DNA of 64,000 bases. Source: an uncultured Bacteroidales bacterium. GTDB lineage: Bacteria > Bacteroidota > Bacteroidia > Bacteroidales > Bacteroidaceae. Below are positions 56,724 through 64,000 of this stretch, in pieces. How positions within the stretch are numbered: position 1 is the first letter of the stretch; each line of letters starts with the position of its first letter. The notes under the pieces are model-generated. The model had not been told where the DNA came from, did no database searches, and saw only the letters and a program-made list of their open reading frames with translations. The stretch lies in NCBI GenBank assembly GCA_937916465.1, contig CALFTK010000061.1, positions 124,001 to 188,000 of the forward strand. The letters run 5' to 3'. The translations under genes were made by a program, and so were the position numbers.

Positions 56724-57809
56724 ATGAGACAAAATAATTCAGAGAATAGAAAATTTCAGATAATGTGCGATACAATATTTTCACTCTTCGCATTTGTCTA
56801 TCTCTATTTTTTTCAAAAAGATTTATTAGGTATGATGTATGCCAAACTGCCGGCTGCAGACATACTCTCATATTCTCCCTTTTTTGTTTCATTGTTGTTG
56901 ACTCTGATAATAATATTGATAGGCATACAGATAAGAAAAATTCTTCGTTTTCAAAATATGTGGTATGCATGTAATTATTTGCCATCTGCATTTTTGTTAG
57001 GATTATGTACTTCGTGTACCAGAGAACATTTCTTTTATTTGTCAGAGAAGAGTTGGTATATAGTATTGTTGTTCTTTATATTGATTATAGGAGTTTTCAA
57101 GATACTTTCAATGGTGCCTCAAGGTAGAAATAACCTGATGAAATGGCCATACGCAGTATTGTTGCTGTTTGTTACCTGTTGTGCTACACTATTTGTGGGA
57201 AATACTGACGAAAATCTACATAGGGAATTGAAGGTGGCAACTCTTATTGAAAAAGGATGTTATGAAAAAGCCTTAGAAGTGGGTGCAAAGGCAGATGAAA
57301 CTACTCTTGAACTGACACTTCTGCGTTCAGAGGCTTTGTTACAACTGCCGGCTGCGGAAAAAGGGAGTGCAATTGCGGATAGAATATTTACATATCCTAT
57401 TTCCAATCCTGCGTTAGTTGCCGATTCTCTATATGCATACAATGATTCCATAATTCATAAGAATGATAATGCAGGACTTGTTGCCATGCTGATAGAAAAA
57501 GATTTGGAGAAGTTTATAGCCAATATAAATGTCGATTCAGATAATCATCTTAGATTATCATCTTGGTATCCGGGTATTTTACCTCGTTATTATATGGAGG
57601 CAATGGTGCTGTATGAATATGTATCTGAAACAGATTGTGTGGATTTAAAGAATCTTTATCCTACACAATATAATAAGGTGAAAGAAGAGTTTGCAAATTA
57701 TATTGAAACAAAAAAAGAACTATATAAATATTCTGAACAAAACCGACGCAACCGACTCTATATGAGCCATGGTAAGACCTATTGGTGGTATTTCGATTTT
57801 CAAGATTGA
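56724..57809 (+). CDS. Membrane protein with N-terminal helices, DUF6057-like
   Basis: A 361-residue protein with four to five hydrophobic segments in the first 165 residues (for example FSLFAFVYLYFFQKDLLGM, LSYSPFFVSLLLTLIIILIGI, YIVLLFFILIIGVF, YAVLLLFVTCCATLFVG), then a soluble helical part (about 170-361) that may form TPR-like hairpins (LIEKGCYEKALEVGAKADETTLELTLLRSEALLQL). The YLYFFQKDLL start is reminiscent of Bacteroides DUF6057 proteins, though those are longer. Function unknown. It ends the operon and is followed by a terminator. Confidence 0.65.
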   Translation: MRQNNSENRKFQIMCDTIFSLFAFVYLYFFQKDLLGMMYAKLPAADILSYSPFFVSLLLTLIIILIGIQIRKILRFQNMWYACNYLPSAFLLGLCTSCTREHFFYLSEKSWYIVLLFFILIIGVFKILSMVPQGRNNLMKWPYAVLLLFVTCCATLFVGNTDENLHRELKVATLIEKGCYEKALEVGAKADETTLELTLLRSEALLQLPAAEKGSAIADRIFTYPISNPALVADSLYAYNDSIIHKNDNAGLVAMLIEKDLEKFIANINVDSDNHLRLSSWYPGILPRYYMEAMVLYEYVSETDCVDLKNLYPTQYNKVKEEFANYIETKKELYKYSEQNRRNRLYMSHGKTYWWYFDFQD

Positions 57810-57834
57810 TAAACTTCAATATGTCAAAATAAAA

Positions 57835-57868
57835 TAAAGGGACCCGCCCAAACGGACAAGTCCCTTTA
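57835..57868. terminator. Bidirectional terminator between DUF6057-like gene and ppdK
   Basis: Nine-base arms TAAAGGGAC / GTCCCTTTA with a 16-base loop, between convergent gene ends; A/T-rich on both flanks. Confidence 0.7.
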
Positions 57869-57888
57869 CTTAATATGTCAGAGTTGAC

Positions 57889-60609
57889 TTACTCTTCAAC
57901 AGCAGCCTGCGCAGCGGCTAAACGTGCAATTGGAACACGGAATGGAGAACAACTTACATAGTTCAAACCTACCTTATGGCAGAACTTAACTGATGAAGGT
58001 TCACCACCATGTTCGCCACAGATACCGCACTTCAAGTCAGGACGTACTGAACGACCTTTTTCTACAGCCATCTCTACCAACTGTCCAACACCATTCTGGT
58101 CAAGAACCTGGAATGGGTCAACTTTCAGAATCTTCTTCTCAAGGTAAACAGGCAAGAAACTTGCTATATCGTCACGTGAATAACCGAATGTCATCTGTGT
58201 CAAGTCATTTGTACCAAATGAGAAGTACTCTGCACGGCTTGCAATTCTGTTTGCTGTCAAAGCTGCGCGAGGAATCTCAATCATTGTACCAACCTTGAAT
58301 TCTACCTCTACACCCTCTTCTGCGAACAGAGCTGCAGCAGTTTCGCGGATAACCTTCTCCTGTGCCTCAAATTCGTAAAGAATACCTGTCAGCGGAACCA
58401 TAATTTCAGGATGTGGATCGCCACCTTCCTTCTTCAACTGAACTGCAGCACCCAAGATAGCGCGAGTCTGCATTTCTGTAATTTCAGGATATGTGTTACC
58501 AAGACGGCAACCACGATGACCCAACATTGGGTTAGCTTCGCATAGGCTGTCAACGCGCTGACGGATATATTCAACAGTTACACCCATAGCTTTTGCCATC
58601 TCTTCCTGACCCTTCAAATCGTGTGGTACGAATTCGTGCAATGGAGGATCGAGCAGACGTACGTTCACAGGACAACCATCCATAGCTTTGAATATGCCAT
58701 AGAAGTCGGCCTTCTGGTATGGCAACAATTTTGCCAATGCCTTTTTACGTCCTTCAGCATCCTGAGAAAGAATCATTTCACGCATTGCAATAATCTTCTC
58801 AGCTTCAAAGAACATGTGCTCTGTACGGCAAAGACCAATACCTACTGCACCAAAGTTACGTGCAACTTCAGCATCATGAGGAGTATCAGCATTAGTGCGA
58901 ACAACAAGCTTTGTGTATTTTTCGCACAATGCCATCAAATCGGCAAAGTCACCGCTTAGTTCAGCAGCCTTAGTTTCAACTTTGCCATTGTATATTTCGC
59001 CGGTTGTACCGTTCAGTGAAATGAAATCACCTTCTTTTAATACAACACCGTCAACTTCTACTGTACGAGCTTTATAATCGATGTTCAGAGCACCTGCACC
59101 TGATACACAGCACTTACCCATACCACGAGCAACAACAGCTGCGTGAGATGTCATACCGCCACGTGCAGTCAAGATACCTTCTGCTACTGCCATACCTGCA
59201 AGGTCTTCTGGAGAAGTTTCAATACGAACCATGATTACCTTCTTGCCATCTTCTGCCCATTTAGCAGCATCGTCAGCAAAGAATACAATCTGACCGGTAG
59301 CAGCACCAGGAGAAGCAGGAAGACCACGTGTAAGAACTTTAGCACTCTTCAATGCAGCCTTGTCAAATACTGGGTGTAGAAGTTCGTCTAACTTGTTAGG
59401 TTCGCAACGCAACAGAGCTGTCTTTTCGTCAATAAGACCTTCGCGAACAAGATCCATAGCAATCTTAACCATTGCAGAACCGGTACGCTTACCGTTACGA
59501 GTCTGTAAGAACCAAAGTTTGCCTTCCTGAACAGTGAACTCCATATCCTGCATATCGCGATAGTGGTTCTCCAATTTGTTCTGGAGCATATCCAATTCTT
59601 TGTAGATTTCAGGCATAGCCTCTTCCATTGAAGGATATTTAGCAACGCGCTCTTCTTCAGATATACCGGCACGTTCTGCCCAACGCTGTGAACCAATCTT
59701 GGTAATCTGCTGAGGAGTACGGATACCTGCTACTACGTCTTCACCCTGTGCGTTGATAAGATATTCACCATTGAATAGGTTTTCACCATTACCGGCATCA
59801 CGGCTGAAACATACGCCTGTTGCAGATGTGTCGCCCATATTACCGAATACCATTGCCTGAACGTTAACAGCTGTACCCCATTCTGCAGGAATACCTTCCA
59901 TCTTACGATATAGGATAGCGCGATCATTCATCCAGCTGTCAAATACAGCGCAAATAGCACCCCAAAGCTGTTCGTATGAATCGTTAGGGAAGTCCTGACC
60001 GGTCTGAGCTTTTACTGCAGCCTTGAACTTCTTAACTAATTCTTTCAAATCTTCAACTTCGAGTTCGTTATCTAATTTAACACCTTTAGCTTCCTTAACC
60101 TCTTCAATGATAGCTTCGAATGGATCGATATCTTCTTTGTTTACCGGTTTCATGCCAAGAACTACGTCGCCATACATCTGAACAAAACGACGATATGAGT
60201 CCCATGCAAAACGTGCATTACCGGTTTTGCGAATCATACCTTCAACAACTTCGTCATTCAAACCTAAGTTGAGAATTGTATCCATCATACCAGGCATTGA
60301 TGCGCGAGCACCTGAACGTACAGATACGAGCAATGGATTTTCAACATCACCAAACTTTGAATTCATTAATTTCTCAATGTTGGCAACAGCTTTCATTACA
60401 TCGTCCTGAAGTAGGGCAACCACTTTATCCTTACCTACTTCGTAGTACTCGTTACATACATCTGTTGTGATAGTGAAACCTGGAGGAACCGGTACACCAA
60501 TCAAGTTCATCTCAGCAAGGTTTGCACCTTTACCACCAAGCAGATTTCTCATGTCTGCTCTACCTTCTGCTAAACCATTTCCGAAGGTATAAACTCTTTT
60601 TTCGCTCAT
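57889..60609 (-). CDS. ppdK: Pyruvate, phosphate dikinase
   Basis: A 906-residue enzyme with an N-terminal ATP-grasp domain (about 1-340; GGKGANLAEMNLIGVPVPPGFTI), the phosphohistidine domain with catalytic His in GGMTSHAAVVARGMGKCCVSG (about 455-475), and a C-terminal PEP-utilising barrel (about 520-900; GLCRTEHMFF, SFGTNDLTQMTFGYSRDD, CGICGEHGG with the catalytic Cys). It interconverts pyruvate + ATP + Pi and PEP + AMP + PPi. In gut anaerobes this supports PPi-based glycolysis or PEP supply for carboxylation to oxaloacetate, upstream of the succinate-propionate route encoded at 18449-22532. Confidence 0.97.
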   Translation of the reverse strand: MSEKRVYTFGNGLAEGRADMRNLLGGKGANLAEMNLIGVPVPPGFTITTDVCNEYYEVGKDKVVALLQDDVMKAVANIEKLMNSKFGDVENPLLVSVRSGARASMPGMMDTILNLGLNDEVVEGMIRKTGNARFAWDSYRRFVQMYGDVVLGMKPVNKEDIDPFEAIIEEVKEAKGVKLDNELEVEDLKELVKKFKAAVKAQTGQDFPNDSYEQLWGAICAVFDSWMNDRAILYRKMEGIPAEWGTAVNVQAMVFGNMGDTSATGVCFSRDAGNGENLFNGEYLINAQGEDVVAGIRTPQQITKIGSQRWAERAGISEEERVAKYPSMEEAMPEIYKELDMLQNKLENHYRDMQDMEFTVQEGKLWFLQTRNGKRTGSAMVKIAMDLVREGLIDEKTALLRCEPNKLDELLHPVFDKAALKSAKVLTRGLPASPGAATGQIVFFADDAAKWAEDGKKVIMVRIETSPEDLAGMAVAEGILTARGGMTSHAAVVARGMGKCCVSGAGALNIDYKARTVEVDGVVLKEGDFISLNGTTGEIYNGKVETKAAELSGDFADLMALCEKYTKLVVRTNADTPHDAEVARNFGAVGIGLCRTEHMFFEAEKIIAMREMILSQDAEGRKKALAKLLPYQKADFYGIFKAMDGCPVNVRLLDPPLHEFVPHDLKGQEEMAKAMGVTVEYIRQRVDSLCEANPMLGHRGCRLGNTYPEITEMQTRAILGAAVQLKKEGGDPHPEIMVPLTGILYEFEAQEKVIRETAAALFAEEGVEVEFKVGTMIEIPRAALTANRIASRAEYFSFGTNDLTQMTFGYSRDDIASFLPVYLEKKILKVDPFQVLDQNGVGQLVEMAVEKGRSVRPDLKCGICGEHGGEPSSVKFCHKVGLNYVSCSPFRVPIARLAAAQAAVEE

Positions 60610-60672
60610 AAAAATGTGTATATATTTGTGTAATATTATTTGCCAATAAGGCTAAAACGACAAAATCGTTTG

Positions 60673-60680
60673 CAAAGTTA
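60673..60680 (-). promoter_or_regulatory. Candidate -7 box (TAACTTTG) for ppdK
   Basis: Minus-strand TAACTTTG, giving a leader of about 60 bases before the ppdK ATG. Confidence 0.5.
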
Positions 60681-60746
60681 CTTATTAATTATTAAATATG
60701 TGGTTTATATACAACTCTTTTTTATATTCTTATCGGCACTTTTTCT

Positions 60747-60754
60747 TAACTTTG
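60747..60754 (+). promoter_or_regulatory. Candidate -7 box (TAACTTTG) for rlmD
   Basis: TAACTTTG, 40 bases before the ATG at 60795. Confidence 0.5.
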
Positions 60755-60794
60755 CCGCCGTATTGATGTTAAAACAGCAGTTAGAGATACGTTT

Positions 60795-62228
60795 ATGTCA
60801 AAGAAGAAAAAAGATTGGCCATTATTGGAGAATGTTGAAATAACAGATGTGGCAGCCGAAGGGAAATCGCTTGTTAGAATTAACGATATGGTTATATTTG
60901 TACCTTTTGTTGTTCCCGGCGATATAGTTGATTTGAAAATATTAAAGAAAAAACATAGTTATGCTGAAGCTGTAGCTGTGAAATTTCATAAGTATTCAGA
61001 TGTTCGTGCAGAGCCTATCTGTTCCCATTTCGGTATATGCGGAGGATGTAAATGGCAGAATTTACCGTATGAAAAACAACTTGAGTATAAACAGAAACAG
61101 GTATTTGATGCTCTGACCAGAATAGCAAAGGTTGATATACCTGAACTGATGCCTATATTGGGTTCTGAGCAGATAGAATGTTATAGAAACAAGTTGGAGT
61201 ATTCTTTTAGCAATATGCGTTGGCTTACTGCAGAAGAACTACAACAAATAGATGAGTCAGAGGGAACTATAGAACGTAAACAACCCGGTTTGGGATTTCA
61301 TATTCCGGGTGCATTCGATAAGGTGTTACATATAGATAAATGTATGCTTCAAGACGATTTTACCAATCAGGTAAGAAATGAAGTTTACAATTATGCTATA
61401 GAACATAAACTACCATTTATAAATCTTCGTTCTCAAGAGGGATTGCTTAGAGATATGATGGTACGTATTGTTACAACCGGTCAGATAATGGTGCTGGTGC
61501 AAGCTAAAGTTGTAACCTCATCAGATATGGAACAGTTTATGGGACTTATGCAGCATATTTCCGATAAATTTCCACAGATAACGTCATTGCTGTATGTTAT
61601 AAACAACAAATGTAATGACACCTTTGGCGATTTGGAAGTTAAGGTATTCCGCGGTGAAGAATTCATTTATGAAACTATGGAAGATCTTAAATTTAAGATA
61701 GGTCCTAAATCGTTCTTCCAGACAAATAGTCGTCAGGCATACAGATTGTATTCGGTTGTACGCAATATGGCCGGTCTGAAATCGGATGAAGTGCTGTATG
61801 ATTTATATACAGGCACAGGAACTATTGCACAGTTTCTGGCACGCAGTGTAAAGAAAGTTGTTGGAATAGAGTATGTACCCGAGGCTATTGAAGATGCCAA
61901 AATCAATGCAGAACTGAATGGTATAGATAATGCCATATTTTTTGCAGGCGATATGAAAGATGTGCTTAATGCTGATTTTATAAATGAACATGGTACTCCT
62001 GACGTAATAGTAACCGACCCTCCGCGCGTGGGAATGCACAAAGATGTGGTAGATGTAATAATGGCTGCAGCTCCTAAACGTATAGTATATGTTAGTTGTA
62101 ATCCGGCAACTCAAGCCAGGGATATAGCTCTTTTGGATGAAAAATATAGGGTGGTTGCGGTTCAGCCGGTAGATATGTTTCCACATACACATCACGTGGA
62201 AGTGGTTACTATGTTGGAATTGAAATAG
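60795..62228 (+). CDS. rlmD: 23S rRNA (uracil-C5)-methyltransferase, RlmD/RumA family
   Basis: A 477-residue SAM-dependent methyltransferase: N-terminal TRAM domain (about 10-70), a 4Fe-4S Cys cluster (CSHFGICGGCKWQ), and a C-terminal methyltransferase fold with YDLYTGTGTIAQFLA, VTDPPRVGMH and the catalytic Cys in VSCNPATQARD. It forms m5U in 23S rRNA; position 1939 is expected by family, but RlmCD-type dual activity is possible. It is a single-gene unit divergent from ppdK. Confidence 0.92.
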   Translation: MSKKKKDWPLLENVEITDVAAEGKSLVRINDMVIFVPFVVPGDIVDLKILKKKHSYAEAVAVKFHKYSDVRAEPICSHFGICGGCKWQNLPYEKQLEYKQKQVFDALTRIAKVDIPELMPILGSEQIECYRNKLEYSFSNMRWLTAEELQQIDESEGTIERKQPGLGFHIPGAFDKVLHIDKCMLQDDFTNQVRNEVYNYAIEHKLPFINLRSQEGLLRDMMVRIVTTGQIMVLVQAKVVTSSDMEQFMGLMQHISDKFPQITSLLYVINNKCNDTFGDLEVKVFRGEEFIYETMEDLKFKIGPKSFFQTNSRQAYRLYSVVRNMAGLKSDEVLYDLYTGTGTIAQFLARSVKKVVGIEYVPEAIEDAKINAELNGIDNAIFFAGDMKDVLNADFINEHGTPDVIVTDPPRVGMHKDVVDVIMAAAPKRIVYVSCNPATQARDIALLDEKYRVVAVQPVDMFPHTHHVEVVTMLELK

Positions 62229-62332
62229 TACTTGTAGAAGAAAAATACTATATGTATTAAACTATGACGAATACGAATAGTCTAAAAAATGTGAAATACG
62301 ATGTTTTTTTATGTCATGTTCGGTTTTTTATA

Positions 62333-62340
62333 TAATTTTG
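62333..62340 (+). promoter_or_regulatory. Candidate -7 box (TAATTTTG) for the TonB-C protein gene
   Basis: TAATTTTG, 23 bases before the ATG at 62364. Confidence 0.55.
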
Positions 62341-62363
62341 CAAAAAAATAAATATGGTTATAT

Positions 62364-62831
62364 ATGAAAAAGGTTTTGTTTAAAGCGCTATTTCTATTAT
62401 GCGCATTCTCTATGCCTGGCATTATAAATGCACAGAAAAGTACCACAACAACACAACAGAGTGGAGAAGTGGTAATTACTCAGCCTGAATTTAAAGGCGG
62501 AATGGAGGGTTTGTATAAGTATATTCTTGAACAGTTTGAGTATCCGGAGGAAGCTGCAAAACGTGCTGTAAGTGGAACTATGGAAGTTGAATTTACAGTA
62601 GAACGTTCTGGTGATATCAGTAATGTCGGAATACTAAAAGGTCTGGATGAACAAGTAGATGAGCAAGTTCTTAGATTGTTGAGAGCAATGCCTCGCTGGA
62701 CACCGGCTACTAGAAATGGTACTCCGGTTAGGTATAAGGTGTCAATGCCACTAACATTGAAACTTTCAAAGAATAAGCACGGTGCTAAATCATCTATTGG
62801 ATTACAGGGAGGTCTTAACGAAAGATATTAA
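62364..62831 (+). CDS. Periplasmic TonB C-terminal-domain protein
   Basis: A 155-residue protein with a cleavable signal peptide (about 1-23, INAQKS) and one TonB C-terminal domain (about 40-140): FKGGMEGLYKYILEQFEYPEEAAKRAVSGTMEVEFTVERSGDISNVGIL. Normal TonB has an uncleaved membrane anchor and a Pro-rich spacer; both are missing here. Such short secreted TonB-C proteins are common in Bacteroidota and their role is unclear. It is followed after 16 bases by a small lipoprotein gene on the same strand. Confidence 0.85.
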   Translation: MKKVLFKALFLLCAFSMPGIINAQKSTTTTQQSGEVVITQPEFKGGMEGLYKYILEQFEYPEEAAKRAVSGTMEVEFTVERSGDISNVGILKGLDEQVDEQVLRLLRAMPRWTPATRNGTPVRYKVSMPLTLKLSKNKHGAKSSIGLQGGLNERY

Positions 62832-62847
62832 ACAAATATTTTGAATT

Positions 62848-63282
62848 ATGAAAGGAATATTAAAAACACTGCTTGTTGCTCTATTCGTTACTTTTTCTTT
62901 CGCAGGATGTAACTATGAGATAATAAACGAGGGCGTTGATATGGATGTTATCTATATTGATGCAAAAAAGAATAATTGGCAAATTTCCGGAAAAGAAGGT
63001 GAAGAGGGCTGTTATCAGTTCCAAGAGTACAAATTTCCGGAGATAACCAATGCTGTATTGGACGAAGGAGCAGTTTTAGTCTATTATATAGATAAGGAAG
63101 GAAGAGACAATATCCTGCCGTTAGTACTTCCTTATGATAGTGGTAGAGAAACAGTTGTGGAAACAATTCGCTTTGATTGTGAAAGAGGTATCTTGACTCT
63201 GCTTATTGAAGCATCCGATTTCATGGCTTTTGCACCAGATAGAGATATTAGATTTAAGGTTTGTATATTAAAACCATTCTAA
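62848..63282 (+). CDS. Small lipoprotein, function unknown
   Basis: A 144-residue protein with a lipoprotein signal (lipobox SFAGC, Cys20) and a beta-rich remainder that I cannot assign to a family. WQISGKEGEEGCYQFQEYKFPEITNAVLDEGAVLVYY is reminiscent of small Bacteroidota immunoglobulin-like or hypothetical lipoproteins. It may share a transcript with the TonB-C gene. Its end overlaps the convergent FHA gene by four bases. Confidence 0.72.
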   Translation: MKGILKTLLVALFVTFSFAGCNYEIINEGVDMDVIYIDAKKNNWQISGKEGEEGCYQFQEYKFPEITNAVLDEGAVLVYYIDKEGRDNILPLVLPYDSGRETVVETIRFDCERGILTLLIEASDFMAFAPDRDIRFKVCILKPF

Positions 63283-63809
63283 TCATTATCCTCTTTACAT
63301 TCTAGAATTATAGTGGTGGCGCCTAATGTAATTATGGCGCCATTTTCTATTATTGCGCGTTCTCTGTCTGCCAATAGCCTGTTGAACAGAAAAGTTCCTG
63401 TCAGGCTTGGAAAATCTCTTAAAGTGTATGTAGTGTTGCCATTGTCAGTACGTTTTACGTTAATGATACAATGGCGTCTGTCCATGCTGCGGTCGGTAGT
63501 CTCTATAGGAATATCTATTTCGTCACCTTTGTTATATCGGCCTATAACATTGTCACCAGGGTGAAGCGGAAAACTCTGTCTGTATCCAAATACATTTTCT
63601 ATAACGGTAATAGAACCAAATCCTTCGTCATTTGTTTCCGGATTTTTATTTGCATCTTTCTGTGTTGATGTAAGTTTATTTACACCAATCTTTATGGCAA
63701 ATTTCTTTCTGCATTGACTACATTCAAACACTAAAGTCTGACCTTCACTGTATTTTGTTTCGTCAAAAACAATATAACTATCGCACTTTGGACATCTAAC
63801 TCGTTTCAT
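63279..63809 (-). CDS. FHA-domain protein with N-terminal zinc ribbon
   Basis: About 176 residues from MKRVRCPKCDS; an ATG seven codons earlier is possible but the Cys pair normally sits right at the start. A zinc ribbon (CPKCDSY...FECSQCRKKF, residues 6-40) precedes an FHA domain (about 75-170) with the conserved VIGRY, the phospho-binding TDRSMDRRHC and the SLTGTFLFNR turn (in place of S.NGTFVNG). FHA domains bind phosphothreonine. No Ser/Thr kinase gene is close by. It lies just downstream of RNase P RNA on the same strand. Confidence 0.85.
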   Translation of the reverse strand: MKRVRCPKCDSYIVFDETKYSEGQTLVFECSQCRKKFAIKIGVNKLTSTQKDANKNPETNDEGFGSITVIENVFGYRQSFPLHPGDNVIGRYNKGDEIDIPIETTDRSMDRRHCIINVKRTDNGNTTYTLRDFPSLTGTFLFNRLLADRERAIIENGAIITLGATTIILECKEDND

Positions 63810-63841
63810 ATATATTGGAAAACTATTCAAAAATAAAAGCT

Positions 63842-64000
63842 AACCTATAAGCCGGGTTCTGTAGGAATAAAATCCTGTCTGTCATTAATCTTGATCAGAC
63901 GTTGCCGCCTGACTCTAGCGATCTACCCTCCGGCTTGAGCGAGCAGCCCTCTAACGCCGGTTTACACGATCTTGCAACTTCCAAGGTGTACAGCCTACGT
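63842..64000 (-). ncRNA. rnpB: RNase P RNA, 3' part (partial)
   Basis: Read on the minus strand, the final segment ends in ACAGAACCCGGCTTATAGG, the universal 3' P-RNA sequence, and contains GAGTCAGGCGGCAACG, AATGACAGACAGGATTT and the GCAAGATCGTGTAAACCGGCG region of bacterial type A P-RNA. The 5' part, with the other half of helix P4, lies beyond the window end. This RNA matures tRNA 5' ends. Confidence 0.92.

Overview
This window reads as a chromosome segment from a strictly or mostly anaerobic, saccharolytic member of the Bacteroidales. Several things support this. Starts have the Bacteroidota promoter form (TTTG at -33, TAnnTTTG at -7) rather than -35/-10 boxes. The gene content includes a DUF4270 lipoprotein, a TonB-dependent receptor with a carboxypeptidase-like N domain, a fused FNR/glutamate-synthase-like flavoprotein, a standalone GT5 N-domain 'glycogen synthase', an AAA/DUF4143 ATPase and a 6-bladed-propeller lipoprotein. 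DNA is AT-leaning throughout and coding density is high. I cannot assign genus; the sulfonolipid-type operon would fit lineages such as Rikenellaceae or Odoribacteraceae, but that is inference.

Layout. 1-2700: end of an unknown gene, rubredoxin, and an NfnAB/GltD-like fusion. 2789-4142: a three-gene membrane/regulator operon divergent from 4346-9558, which encodes a secreted GH3 beta-xylosidase and a GH9 lipoprotein cellulase. 9723-14259: glycogen/alpha-glucan operon (GH133 debranching enzyme, GT4, GH57). 14266-14622: a remarkable four-copy array of 40-nt double-hairpin repeats alternating with terminator-like hairpins. 14624-18215: panD/panC and, divergently, a GT5 N-domain protein plus DUF4270 lipoprotein. 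18449-22532: methylmalonyl-CoA epimerase and Na+-pumping methylmalonyl-CoA decarboxylase (succinate to propionate). 22689-28035: TonB receptor, nitroreductase-DUF2520-kdsC, tatC/tatA. 28232-34881: a double-VOC protein followed by heterodisulfide-reductase-like HdrC, HdrC, HdrE/D fusion, HdrB and HdrA proteins. 34943-38265: an acyltransferase, cysteate-synthase-like enzyme and SDR that together look like sulfonolipid (capnine) synthesis. 38374-39525: pdxB. 39628-42691: an accessory island with a repeat-derived promoter, AAA/DUF4143 ATPase, a truncated HTH gene, a propeller lipoprotein and flanking 31-bp direct repeats. 42698-45056: LarA-homologue plus PfkB kinase with an 18-bp palindromic operator candidate. 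45201-50287: an ABC ATPase and a pyrB-pyrI-OMP-glyA-homocysteine methyltransferase run. 50582-57809: PBP1A, kdsB, a 13-repeat MORN protein, glgB and a membrane protein. 57889-63809: ppdK, rlmD, TonB-C protein, small lipoprotein, FHA protein. 63842-64000: 3' part of RNase P RNA on the minus strand.

Metabolically the genes combine polysaccharide breakdown, glycogen storage, PPDK-based pyruvate/PEP metabolism, propionate formation with Na+ export, and NAD(P)H/ferredoxin-type electron transfer, alongside envelope building (Kdo, peptidoglycan, probable sulfonolipid). The two most interesting systems are the VOC-Hdr redox cluster of unknown substrate and the structured repeat array at 14266-14622.
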